A DNA stretch of 46,813 nucleotides from Nemertoderma westbladi (GCA_032718475.1 JAUCBJ010009101.1:1-46813); one strand, 5' to 3'; shown: positions 19,316 to 29,769, counted from the stretch's first letter. Notes: generated by a model not told the origin, from the letters alone. Numbers and translations: made by a program.

Positions 19316-20016
19316 GTTTAGCTATACAGTTGAATGCTTACTGCTATAGTTACAGTTAAAGCAAGTCTAGTAATTCAGTATGACCGTTGGCCTAGTACCG
19401 GTAATTTATTACAGTATATTAGAATACCGGTATACACTTATAATATATATAAGTATTGTAAACTAGGTTTGTCACAGAGTACCGGTATATAATTTTAGCA
19501 CAAATATATATAAATATATAATAGGTCTATCGTGAATACCAGTATGCAGCTTACACTTATAGTATATATAAGTATAATTATGAACTAGAATTAATTACAG
19601 AATGATAGAGTTTGAGTTGCTGGGAACCTGAAGCTTATTAAGGCAACAATAAACAGCGCAAATAACTTAAACTTCATGATTTGAGAAATAAAGATTCTAA
19701 AAAACAGCTGACGTTTCGATTTATTAAACAATAATCAATTTCAAAGCAAAAACAAATAAATACCTGAAAATTAGTGAAAGACAGTACTAAATACAAAATA
19801 CAATAAGGCTGGTGAAGATTGCAATAACAATACAAAAAAAACAATTTACAAAATAATGGGTGTGGCTAGTGTGCAAAAAATGGTTGTAATTGAATATGGA
19901 AGGCGTGTACAGCAGTACAGTACTACAGAAACAACAAGAGCGGATAGTACAAGACAGTCCAGTAAGAAAGTCAGGACCTACCGGTACACGAATAAGGCAG
20001 TACGTGAGGTAGGGGC

Positions 20017-20039
20017 GGGGGGGGGGGGGGGGGGGGGGG
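20017..20039. repeat. Poly-G run
   Basis: A run of 23 G on the plus strand in the 3' untranslated part of the Penelope copy. The length is likely unstable and may be wrong in the assembly. Confidence 0.85.
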
Positions 20040-20051
20040 TATATCAAGGAA

Positions 20052-21278
20052 CTACAGTAGGGAAAGGAAAGTCAAAGTTGTTTGGTCATTTAAAGTGGGG
20101 CGAAGTTTCCTAATGAATAAAGTCTCTTTAATGAGAAGTTCGCGCAAGTTACGTGATGTTGATAAGATGCTGAAATTTTCTTTTAACGTGGGATGATCGG
20201 CGGTGGAGGAGTGTTCAAAGATAGAAGAATTTTTTGGACGGGAGAATTTTCCAGAGTTGTACAAAAAGCCAGTGTGTTCCTCAACACGTTTAGCCAGGTG
20301 GCGTACAGTGCGTCCAACGTAAGAAGCATCGCAGCTTCCACAATTATAATGGTACACAACACCCGACCGTATGTGTTCAGGAATCTGATCCTTGTACGGG
20401 AAAAGGGAGGATAGCCTACAGCTGGTTTGGAAGACAACTTTTAAATCCAAGTGAGAAAGACTCTGTCGGAAAAGGCGTAACAGACGTTTCTTTACAAGCG
20501 CGCCGTGGTGGCCGGTAAAAGGAAGGCAGATCAAAACACTCCGTTTGGGTACTGTAGTTATAGGGGGTGATCGTGGTTCACTAATACGATTGAAGAATTT
20601 TTTAATGGCAGAGTTAATGAAAGCCAGTGGGTAACCATTACAACGAAGGGTATGAGTGAGTTCTAGTAACAAAGAGTGACACGTGTTGTAACTAGATGAA
20701 ATATTAAAGCAACGAAAAATCAACGTAAACACCAATCCAAACTTATACTGTATAGGGATAAAGCTGTTAAAATTAGAATAGAGACCAGTGTAGGTCGGTT
20801 TTTTATAAGTGCTAGTCTGAAACTTTGTATTAAAATTTTGTTTAACCAAAATATCTAGAAATGGCAGGCACGAGTTTACAGACTGCTCACAGGTGAACTT
20901 GATATTAGAATGTTGAGAATTTAAATAAGACAAGAAATCAATCGACTGAGAGATATTGTTAAACACCAAAAACGTGTCATCCACATACCTTCTGTAAAAT
21001 ATGGGTTTGAAATTGGGGGGGCATTTATTTAACCAGACAGTTTCATGGTGTGCAAGGAAAGCATTGGCTAATACGGGGCCAAGGGGGCTGCCCATTGCTA
21101 CACCATCTAGTTGTAAGTACATTTTACCATTGAAAATAAATGTACAATCTTTAACAGCTAGCGACAATAAGGTTTTAAACTCTGCACGATTGAGACCGGA
21201 GATTCTAGGTTCCACACTATTGAGAGGTGTGAAAGAAGACGGATTGGGTTCCGGTATAATAAATAAATTGTTTAACAC
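20052..21278 (-). pseudogene. Penelope-like RT/GIY-YIG protein, N-terminally truncated
   Basis: The 408-aa frame begins inside the RT domain. Motif GVAMGSPLGPVLANAF (about 58-75) and the catalytic YRRYVDDTF (about 94-102) are present, but the upstream motifs including the first catalytic Asp are missing. The C-terminal GIY-YIG endonuclease is recognisable at about 303-390 (VVYHYNCGSCDASYVGRT). Penelope proteins are commonly twice this length. The frame actually extends a few codons upstream of the first Met (ETIDIVLNN), showing that the truncation is in the insertion, not in translation. It cannot support its own movement. The GIY-YIG and RT order is diagnostic of the class. Confidence 0.9.
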
Positions 21279-22359
21279 GATATCAATAGTTTCTACTAGT
21301 AGAAACTATTTAAGTTATTTGCGCTGTTTATTGTTGCCTTAATAATTACAGAATACCGGTATAATTTCAGCCTAAATTTATAGAAATAAAGATAATAGGC
21401 CTATCGTGAATACCGGTATACCAATTATTTAAATAATTGAATTTCTGAATTTAAAGGTTACCTAGTTACTTTAACTTACTTTATTACCGTTATTTAAGCA
21501 GTATTCCAACTGATATTGAGACCTAGTTGTTGTATGGCAGGCCTACTATTTATAAATCGTTTGAGTTGATTTATAATATTTATATACCCGTTTAAAATGG
21601 GTTTTGTCAATATTTGAAATAAATGTTATTATTTCTGGGGGAAGTCACTACACAGAAGCTGTGCGCTCTCAGTGAAGTGCTACTTATGGGACACTAAAAC
21701 AGATAATTCTAATTTACCTAAGTTACTTAATACTACAAATTACTTACGATACGGGTGAGATTAAATCTCTAATTAAACACAACAAAATATTACGTACGAA
21801 ATTTTTAGGGTAATTTTACAGGAAGTCTACAAACCAGCCTAACAAAGGGTTAGAATTCTGGTTATTACAACGGACAGGGTACTACGGTATTTGAAAATAA
21901 TAAGTAGTAGTAAATATATTGCGCTGTCCAGATAGGAAAATACCACCGCCTGACGACCTATAGCCGTATCGCTATAGGTACTACGTTATGTATCACGGAG
22001 TGTTCCTACCTGGAAGTTAATTACCGCGGACTACCAGATCCAACGTGCCTATTAACCACTTTACAACACAATACACTGCCCACGCACTAATTACTTTCGG
22101 AAAGCACTGTACACTAAACCCTAAATTAGGTACAAGTACTGGTACAACAAATAATCAGTAGTTAAATATACTTGAACAGTTAAAAGAACCACGGCATCTG
22201 CTGGAGTGACCGGAGCACAAAGTCACCAGTCTTTACCTACGCCAAGCAGCCCGTGTAGTACCGGGGTTAATTTAACTATAACGGTATGTGTAACAAGCAC
22301 AATTACTGTAGGAATAAACTTGGGGACATGAATGTTGCGAATAATCGCATAAACTCTGA

Positions 22360-22945
22360 ATAATAAATATTACGCTACCCGTACAGAATACTCAAACAAA
22401 ATACAAACCAAACGCTGGCAGACTACCACCAAGCCTAAATAAACTACAGTATGTGCAGATTCCGAAATGGTTAGTTAGTATGCGTTCTAACACGGTAGTA
22501 CGACTTATTCTTTAAGAGGGGATTGACCTTACAGCTCTGGCTGCCCCAACTTACTAACTGGCACTTTATCAGACAAACTCTACACACGCAGCAATCTCTT
22601 CAGACCTAATAATAGCTAGACAACAATCCAGCCTACAAAATATCTGAGTAATAACTATTACGGTACCTGAACAGACCACACAAACAAACACAGACTAAAA
22701 AACGCTGGCAGACTACTATCAAGCCTAAATAAACTACAGTATGTGCAGATTCCAAAATGGTTAGTTAGTATGCGTTCTAACACGGTAGTACGACTTATTC
22801 TTTAAGAGGGGATTGACCTTACAGCTCTGGCTGCCCCAACTTACTAACTGGCACTTTATTGGACAAACTCCACACACGCCGCAATCTCTCCAGACTCAAC
22901 AACAGTCAGACAACAGTCCAGCCTACAATTATCTGAACAATCTGA
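22360..22945 (-). repeat. Two-copy tandem repeat, ~290-bp period
   Basis: Two adjacent copies sharing long identical blocks, for example AACGCTGGCAGACTAC (22411 and 22701) and GGTTAGTTAGTATGCGTTC. The middle of each copy is near-identical, and the edges are more diverged. The repeat lies in the BEL leader, where packaging signals or promoter-like repeats could sit; no function can be shown. Confidence 0.85.
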
Positions 22946-23128
22946 GCAGACTTACACGTCTTCAGCTCAATATTAACTTACATGTAAATAAAACCGACAG
23001 AAATAAGTAAAATCTCAATAAAAAACCAGGGCGGCCGTTCCCTGATTAAGTATTAAGACCTACCGGTATACAATAATCAAAATCGAATAATACTAATGTA
23101 CTTATACTGGAAGTACCGGTTAGGACAG

Positions 23129-23240
23129 TTGGGCCTACAGACCTACAGCAGTACCGGTTCTGGCAGTTGGGCCTACGGACCTACAGCAGTACCGATTCTG
23201 GCAGTTGGGCCTACGGACCTACAACAGTACCGGTTCAGGT
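23129..23240 (-). repeat. 38-bp tandem repeat next to 5' LTR
   Basis: Nearly three copies of a 38-bp unit containing TTGGGCCTACGGACCTACAG and CAGTACCGGTTCTGGCAG. It begins only about 60 bp from the inner edge of the 5' LTR, the region normally used for primer binding and packaging. Confidence 0.85.
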
Positions 23241-23301
23241 TTACCGGTCGACCGGTACTTTCAACTTTATTGCTTACTGCAATAAAGACAATAACTGTTA
23301 T

Positions 23302-24553
23302 TGTACGCGCTTTTGAAGACCTTTAGCAGTTTAACCTGCCAAAATTTATATGTCTTTTGGTTTATAAATAGACTTTAGAAAATGACAAGTATTTAATACC
23401 AATAAACACAACATTAGCCGAAGCCAGCCTAGTGCGCGTCCATTCACCCGCTGGATATACCCGGGAGACTGGATTCAGAGGGCTTAGATTGTTATTGCAG
23501 TGTAAGCTTACTGTATTATTCGATTGATCGTTAATAAATAATTTCTGACTAATATTATTCACTTTCGGGAAATATTAACAGTTCCTAACGCTCAGGTTTC
23601 TCCTGGGCGCTCTATTTAGGTAAACAGAGATATGACTTATACTAAACACAACGGTAAGTCGGTAAGGCTTATGATTCACGTATGAGGCGCATTCTTTAGG
23701 AAATGCTTAGTTATCAGTCACAATCATGCACACTACCGGTAACACACAATGCTGCACACTAATCTGCCGACCGTCAATGAATTTTATCATATATAAAGAG
23801 AACAGCAATTGACTCATGTAGTGCCTATCAAATAGCATTAAACTCACTACAAACCACGATAATATAAGTCGCAATCGCTATATGTAACCTGTCTCTCTAA
23901 CCTGTAGTGTATCAAGAAAATTGGGAAATTTGGGTTCTTTATAGATGTTCTCCAAATAATATTCAACCAACTGATACAAAATAATAACAACAGTAAAAGC
24001 ATTAAGACGGTAGGTTAAGATATGATATGACAATGTATGTGCCGCTAAGACTGGACTGTGCCGAGTTGAACTGGACTGATAACAGTTATACGCTCTATAA
24101 TCTAAACCTACTAATGTTTCTTCTAAAGTCTGAAACGAATTGACTCTAGAGCCGGTGTTCCTGGCCTAGATAGAAACAACACAACAGTATCAAGAAAAAC
24201 AGCTACTGTCCCTAACACCGTTGCAGGTATCTTTTACACAGAGAGGAATAGGCAGAACACCAGATTCCACAAGTTCCACGAATATCTAAATGCCGAACTA
24301 TCAGGAATTTTGCAACCCTTGGCCAACACACAAAATGAGTCACTCCGCTCGGTTGTCCTGGTTGCATACTCTGCTGCTATAGCTCTGGTTGGCCGATAGA
24401 ACATAGTAAAGAGCCCCTCGTATAACAAATCAGCCAATCAGCCGGTCGCTTTGCATCATTCGAGTTAGAGAGCTTTTTAGAGTATTCCAGCGCCTGGGGG
24501 GAAACTGGATTGCAAAGCAAAAGGGCCAGTTATATCCCACAAAAGCTTTTACA
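23302..24553 (-). repeat. BEL/Pao 5' LTR (1252 bp)
   Basis: Partner of 3972-5222 and upstream in element orientation, so it should hold the active promoter. Ends are TGT and ACA, flanked outside by GGTCT. It differs from the 3' LTR by a handful of bases and two indels. Candidate TATA-like sequences on the minus strand lie near 23785-23800 and 23935-23945, and a CCAAT-type box near 24430-24440; these are unproven. Confidence 0.95.
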
Positions 24554-24765
24554 GGTCTGGTGGTGCAGTGGTGCAGACACTGGTGCAGACAGTAGTGGTG
24601 CAGACACTGGTACAGACAGTGGTGCAGACAGTGGTGCAGACAGTGGTGCAGACACGTTGTGCAGACAGTAGTGCGGACACTGGTGCAGGCAGTGGTGTAG
24701 ACACTGGTGCAGACAGTGGTGCAGAAACTGGTGCAGACACTGGTGCAGACAGAAAAGGGGCGAGC
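24554..24765. repeat. 12-bp minisatellite, remainder of left arm
   Basis: Continuation of the GTGGTGCAGACA array of 3711-3971 beyond the BEL insertion. ORFs across it are artefacts. Confidence 0.9.
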
Positions 24766-25369
24766 AGGTTAGTAAAGGAGCAGTTTAGTAAATGAGCAGG
24801 TTTCAGAGGAGTATTGGGGGAACCAAAACAATAAACGTTATTGTTTTGCGGGCTAAGAATACCCAAGGGCCAAGAATACTCGCAGGCTAAGAATACTCGC
24901 GGGCTAAGAATTCCTGAGACCTTACTGTAGTTAGTGAATGTATATCCCCAGCATGAGACAATAACTTAATGAGCTCGTTTTATTATACAGTAATAAGCAG
25001 TGGCTCCAGTAAAGGTAAACAAATTAAACATACTCTGTATAAGGTAGGTCATGTATGAACAATCAAACACTCGCTTAAACCTCATTCCTTGGAGACATTG
25101 CTGCTTACAATTTATAGGCATTATTGTTTATATGAAAACGGGAATACCGATTAATTACTTTCGTACACACCACTTATAATTATTTGTTATCAGGGCACAT
25201 TCACCCCCACGCACCCCTCATGTACTACATACGTCCTCCCTACTTCATGTAGAACCTTTCAGTAGTTACTTGCATATATGTAGATAATAAAGTCTATGAT
25301 AAAATATAATATAATATATAGTGCCTGGTGGTATTGTGTTTTCTGGTACTCTGGTATTTCACTATTTTC
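24766..25369. other. Foldback interior, no gene
   Basis: Spacer between the inverted minisatellite arms. It includes a partial minus-strand match to the dispersed repeat (AACCAAAACAATAAACG near 24822) and about four tandem copies of GGGCTAAGAATACTCGC at 24849-24918. The rest is AT-rich with no credible ORF. Confidence 0.6.
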
Positions 25370-25787
25370 ACCAGGTGTCTGCACCAGGGTTTGCACCACT
25401 GTCTGCACCAGTGTCTGCACCAGTGTCTGCACCACTGTCTGCACCACTGTCCGCACCAGGTGTCTGCATCACTGTCTGCACCACTGTCTGCACCAGTGTC
25501 TGCACCACTGTCTGCACCAGTGTCTGCACCACTGTCTGGACCACTGTCTGCACCATTGTCTGCACCAGTGTCTGCATCACTGTCTGCACCACTGTCTGCA
25601 CCATTGTCTGCACCAGTGTCTGCATCACTGTCTGCGCCACTATCTGCACCACTGTCTGCACCAGTGTCTGCACCACTGTCTGCACCACTGTCTGCACCAG
25701 TGTCTGCACCACTGCCTGCATCACTGTCTGCACCACTGTCTGCACCAGTGTCTGCACCACTGTCTGCACCACTGTCTGCTTAACGTT
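25370..25787. repeat. 12-bp minisatellite, right arm (inverted)
   Basis: About 34 units of TGTCTGCACCAC/TGTCTGCACCAG, the reverse complement of the left-arm unit. It ends at the terminal GGGTGTAAACG inverted repeat at 25794. The long ORFs on both strands rich in SAPLSAP, CLHHCLH or VQTVVQT are by-products of a period divisible by three. Confidence 0.9.
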
Positions 25788-25803
25788 TACACCCTTAATT
25801 TTG

Positions 25804-26096
25804 AACTGAACTTCCATTTAAATGGCATTATTTTTTTAATTGTTTCCAGTTTACTTGGGTCAGTGGGTAGTTTCAAAATTAGCTTAATTATACAGTAGTT
25901 TAGGTTAGGCTAAATATTGATGTTTTACTTTGTAGTACCTATTTTTTAATTAATCATAACTTTGATACATAATACCAAATATACCTACTACCTTATATAA
26001 ATAGTATTACAAAGACTACCTGTACTTTTAGTGAGGTTTTCTAAATTTGATGTCACTACTGTACGGCTTACTACGGGTGAAAATGTGGTGCATATA
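25804..26096. other. Interior of outermost element; duplicated segment
   Basis: No gene. The segment around 25890-25975 (ACAGTAGTTTAGGTTAG ... TTTTAATTAATCAT) recurs in the same orientation at about 30442-30540, on the other side of the nested stack. This is an old internal duplication of the outermost element. Confidence 0.55.
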
Positions 26097-26280
26097 GTAA
26101 GTATTAGGGCTCGATCGGAGTTGGGATTTGGCCGGAGCCGGAGCAGGAGCCGGAGTTGGACAATTTGGCCGGAGCCGGAGCAGGAGCCGGAGTTTTTCAA
26201 AAAATTTAAAAATTTAATTATTTATTTTAAAAAAAATAAAGTATGGTTATCGTTCGCCAATCGCTCATAATCAATCATAC

Positions 26281-26510
26281 TGTAGGTCTTGTTGCTCAGT
26301 TGCTCTGAGACCCTTGTGGCTCGGCGGCAGGGGATGCGGGATCGTGGCCTAGCCTGCGTTCTCGGGGGAGTTCGGAGGCGGCTTCAGTTCGCGCTCCTCC
26401 GCTCCAACTCCCTCTGTTTGCGAGGTGGCCGGCGTCCCTGGAGGGCGCTGGGCTTTGGGGATGGTGCGGGTCTGCGGGGGAATGACCTCGCAGACCATTA
26501 TTAATTCACG
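26281..26510. other. GC-rich island inside TIR element
   Basis: A sharply GC-rich block of about 230 bp in AT-rich surroundings. A 71-codon plus-strand frame crosses it but resembles nothing I know. It could be a captured fragment of a host or transposon gene. Confidence 0.4.
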
Positions 26511-26757
26511 GTGCACCATTTTTAATTGTATGTTTAAACCTTATTGTCTTAATTGTATTGTTCTGATTGGTGGTGGGATGCTGGTGCAGTTTTATATTTA
26601 GTTTTATAGCAATTTTATTTTTAATGTTTGTGTCATTAATATATCATTTGGCCATATCGCTACATAAACATTTACAATACTGTAGGTCTAATTAATTTCA
26701 TAATTTATAGATTTACGACTTTTCAATTTAAAATTTAAGTAATTAATTTATCATGGA

Positions 26758-26819
26758 CAGACGGCCTGACGCTGACGGCGACGGCCTGATGCTGACGGCG
26801 ACGGCCTGACGCTGACGGC
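26758..26819. repeat. Short tandem repeat CGGCCTGACGCTGACGGCGA
   Basis: Three near-identical units of about 20-21 bp; no further structure. Confidence 0.7.
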
Positions 26820-28082
26820 TAAAAATTACCTACAGTACCTACCGGTACCTCGCTAACTGTCTAACTGCAGAACTGTGGTAGAGGTGTGTACTGTAGGTAG
26901 CCTACCGTACGTGTACCAGTACTGCAGTACAGTATGCTGGCATGACAGCAGTAAATGGCTGCAGTGGTACAGCTGTACAGTCTGACAGTGTACAATCATA
27001 GCATTTACGATTTTTTAGGGCCTATCTGTAATAGTCTGCTAGTCAGCCAGCTGGCCAGTACCAGTACTGCAGTACAGTCAGTCAATCCAGCAGTCATTGA
27101 CTTTTAGTAAATACTGCAGTAGGCCCTACTCAGGGATGGCAAAAACCATGGTTTTTTGAAAAAAAATTTTTGGTTTTGGTTTTATTGTTTGGTTTTTTAT
27201 GGTTTTTTTCGGTTTTTTATGGTTTTTTATGGTTTTTCTGTGGTTTAATTAAATCCAATACAGCAATACATACAAATGTAGGGTCTACGTACAACAGTCT
27301 GACAGTACAACCCTTGCTGCGGCTGCCTTGCGCTTGCCCAATAGAACAAAATACTGGAATAACTGAATAAGGCCACATACAGTCAGACAGTATGCTGGTT
27401 TGAAGCGTTTCTTCTGCTGTTCTGTCCTTACTCTCATCCAACCCATCACCCCATGTCAGCATGTGACAAAATACTAACATCGTAAAAATACATACCAACG
27501 TCCAGACGTCTGCACTGCTCCACTGCACGCCAGGCTGCAAACCAAAACCACCACTGAACCGCGCACAACGCCTGCGCACAATTTTTCAGCCGCACAGTAT
27601 TGGACAATATACCGCGCATGCACCGATAAAAACGCGCACACAACATTTTAACAATGTAAACGAGAAACATACGCCAGCGAAGCGATCAAAACCTTTTCAT
27701 GGGTCCGTCTAAAAGCCACATCGGACCCAATCGGTACCACATCGGACAAAATCGGACCACATCGGGGCCACATCCCACATCGGACCACATCGGGGCCACA
27801 TCGGAGCCACATCGGCCACAAATTAGCAATTTAGGATGTAAATAACAAGTTCCAGCACCAACTGACCAAACTCGTATCAGTAATTCAGTAATTGTTAGTC
27901 TTTCTGACAACAGGTCAGGCTGGTAACCGGTACTGCACTGCAGTAGGTACTAGATACTAGAATATCTAATGCAGAGACTATTGCCCCTACTTATACAGCA
28001 GTACAGTACAGTACTGGACAGCTGGACGCAAATCCCATCTTGGCGAATTAATATCCCGCCTCAATGTTATATTCTCAATTTA

Positions 28083-28135
28083 GGGAAAGGAGCAGGTTGC
28101 AGTGGCACGTTATATTAACCAAAACAATAAACTAA
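28083..28135 (-). repeat. Dispersed ~62-bp repeat copy, minus strand
   Basis: Reads GGGAAAGGAGCAGGTTGCAG and AACCAAAACAATAAAC, the reverse complement of the family seen at 1137-1266. Confidence 0.7.
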
Positions 28136-28185
28136 ACACAATTATTATTTTTGATATTAATCATCTATTATCATCAACTATTGAC

Positions 28186-28475
28186 ATGTCAAAACTTCAC
28201 CCCTGCGATTCTTGTACGGCTTTGTTTGCAGACAAGGCGAGCCTCGATGATCACAACGCAACCTGTCTCAAGACCAACTCTTGTCCACACTGCTGTAAAA
28301 AAGTTGTTGGAAAGAATTGTTTGGGCTGCGATATCTGCGGATTGTGGATCCACGCGGCTTGCTTAAACCTATCCACCACCGATATTCAAGTTTTGGCAAA
28401 GTGCAAACACTGTAGAATTATTTGCTCTAAATGTGAATCCAAAGGAGAATTAACAATAAAGACAGACTCCCACAC
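28186..28475 (+). CDS. Zinc-finger/PHD-like protein fragment cut by assembly gap
   Basis: From the ATG at 28186 the frame reads MSKLHPCDSC, then a C2HC finger (CDSC-x12-H-x4-C). A PHD-like set follows: CPHC, GCDICGLWIHAAC and CKHC/CSKC, in Cys4-His-Cys3 order. The frame is open upstream to 28102, but that part overlaps a dispersed repeat and is unlikely to be translated. It runs into the 100-N gap, after which no matching continuation is seen. PHD-type modules of this kind occur in first ORFs of some LINEs and in transposase-related genes, as well as host chromatin proteins. Sitting inside a foldback element, it is most likely transposon cargo. Confidence 0.6.
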
Positions 28476-28575
28476 NNNNNNNNNNNNNNNNNNNNNNNNN
28501 NNNNNNNNNNNNNNNNNNNNNNNNNNNNNNNNNNNNNNNNNNNNNNNNNNNNNNNNNNNNNNNNNNNNNNNNNNN
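28476..28575. other. Assembly gap (100 N)
   Basis: Exactly 100 N, a conventional placeholder; the real length is unknown. A C27 run (28635-28661) lies just beyond it. Confidence 1.
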
Positions 28576-29769
28576 CATCTGTTATTTGCGTCGAATTTCC
28601 CCTGGAGAGGGAGGAATGTTTATTGCGTCCAGTTCCCCCCCCCCCCCCCCCCCCCCCCCCCTATCTGAATAATTTTGAGCTGAGCAAATATGTAGTACCA
28701 CACCTTTGGCTGAGAGTTAGTGAAGCCTTTGATGCTGTTATTCTGATGTTCTGTTATCTGGTTATGTTCCAACTTTAAACGTTAACAACGTTCATACATC
28801 GGTCCCAATCGGTACCACATCGGACCAAATCGGTACCACATGGACCTAATGGGTACGAAATCGGACCCAATCGGTACCACATCGGACCAAATCGGTACCA
28901 CACCGTTCTCAAAAAGGTTCCAAGCCAGACTCAAAAGGTACCAGCCCGGACCAAAGCTACTGGTCGCAATCAGCACCGATGTGGCTCCGATGTGGCACCA
29001 ATTGGGTCCGAATTGGTAGTGATTTTCTTATTATTTTGGTTAATGCAACATACATGTAACTGTAAGCGTAACGTGTTATTTTACTTTAGTTTGTTTTATT
29101 TATTTATGTTTATTAATTTGGCATAATGATATAATGTAATACCAAAAAAAATACCAACATCTAGGAGGAGAAGAGTGTTTTGTACGCTTGATGACAATTG
29201 AATTCCCAATAGACTGTATGGTTTAAGAATTCCATGGAGTTTTATCACCGAACATCTAATTGTCAATCGAAAGATACATTATTGTAGTAACACGATATGC
29301 GATCCGAGGATTCAATCATGCAACATATTCTTCCACCAATCGGAATGGTCTGTGGAGTCGTCTGGGATCTCTGGACCATGTGCGGTACCGATTAGGTCTG
29401 ACCGGGTCTGATGTGGTAGCGATTAGGTTCGATGTGAACCCGATTGGGTCCGATGTGGTACCGATTTGGTCTGATGTGGTACCCATTTGGTCCAATGTGG
29501 TACCCATTTGGTCCGATGTGGTACCCATATGGTCCGATATGGTACCCAATTGATCCGATGTGGTACCGATGTGGTCCAATGTGGCCCCGATGTGGTCCGA
29601 TGTGGCCCCGATGTGGTCCGATGTGGCCCCGATGTGGTCCGATGTGGCCCCGATGTGGTCCGATGTGGCCCCGATGTGGTCCGATGTGGCCCCGATGTGG
29701 TACCGATTTGGTCCGATGTGGTACCGATTGGGTCCGATGTGGCTTTTAGACGGACCCCTTTTCATTAAC

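Larger units (their letters stand above)
19604..21342 (-). mobile_element. 5'-truncated Penelope-like element
   Basis: Flanked by an exact 12-bp duplication TAATTACAGAAT (19592-19603 and 21343-21354). It carries an RT plus GIY-YIG ORF on the minus strand. A near-perfect inverted repeat of about 37 bp (19635-19671 against 21309-21346) lies near both ends, as often seen when Penelope copies are 5'-truncated. A 26-bp perfect palindrome (21285-21310, half-site AATAGTTTCTACT) marks the junction where the RT frame breaks off. It sits in the non-coding leader of the BEL element and damages none of its ORFs. Confidence 0.9.
21355..23301 (-). other. BEL/Pao 5' leader
   Basis: About 1.95 kb between the 5' LTR and the Penelope insertion; together with 19316-19591 it forms the untranslated leader of about 2.2 kb. 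It holds two repeat blocks (22360-22945 and 23129-23240). Next to the LTR the element reads ATAACAGTTATTG, which does not begin with the usual TGG of a tRNA primer-binding site. I could not identify a primer site. Confidence 0.65.
3972..24553 (-). mobile_element. Giant full-length BEL/Pao LTR retrotransposon
   Basis: Two near-identical LTRs (3972-5222 and 23302-24553) bound 18 kb of internal sequence coding on the minus strand. The LTRs start TGT and end ACA, and the whole is flanked by an exact 5-bp duplication GGTCT (3967-3971 and 24554-24558), as expected for BEL/Pao. Reading on the minus strand the order is 5' LTR, a leader of about 2 kb (now holding a Penelope insertion), a 2696-aa Gag-Pol, a 1.65-kb non-coding gap, four accessory ORFs, then the 3' LTR. 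The length is 20,582 bp, or about 18.8 kb without the Penelope insert. That is far beyond the roughly 4-10 kb usual for the superfamily. LTR identity indicates recent transposition. Confidence 0.95.
3696..25794. mobile_element. Foldback element with minisatellite arms, interrupted by BEL/Pao
   Basis: The termini are GGGTGTAAACGTTAA on the left and its exact reverse complement on the right, flanked by a 9-bp duplication TTAATTTTG (3687-3695 and 25795-25803). Both arms continue inward as opposite-facing arrays of the 12-bp unit GTGGTGCAGACA/CTGGTGCAGACA. Without the retrotransposon at 3972-24553 and its TSD, the element is about 1.5 kb. Long inverted arms made of short tandem repeats plus a 9-bp TSD resemble Drosophila FB elements and the wider MULE type. 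No transposase is visible, so superfamily placement is inference. Confidence 0.75.
27701..29757. mobile_element. Foldback TIR element, innermost layer of right stack
   Basis: The termini GGGTCCGTCTAAAAGCC are perfectly inverted and continue into arms of more than 100 bp. The arms are made of a short repeat alternating CACATCGGACC and AATCGGTAC, with more blocks of the same repeat near 28797-28900 and 29395-29757. The flanking duplication is CTTTTCAT (27693-27700 and 29758-29765), fitting nTnnnnAn. The interior contains a minus-strand copy of the dispersed 62-bp repeat, a zinc-finger ORF and the assembly gap. Its true length is unknown because of the gap. Confidence 0.85.

Noticed and set aside
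25370-25787. CRISPR-like regular array
   Set aside because: The unit is 12 bp without spacers and the setting is a eukaryotic foldback arm.
25296-25898. Long ORFs on both strands rich in SAPLSAP, CLHHCLH or VQTVVQT
   Set aside because: They are translations of a 12-bp tandem repeat; all frames stay open because the period is divisible by three. Same for 3711-4048 and 24549-24866.
27217-27579. hAT transposase exon on the minus strand
   Set aside because: The 120-codon frame lies in the right element but shows no recognisable transposase motif.
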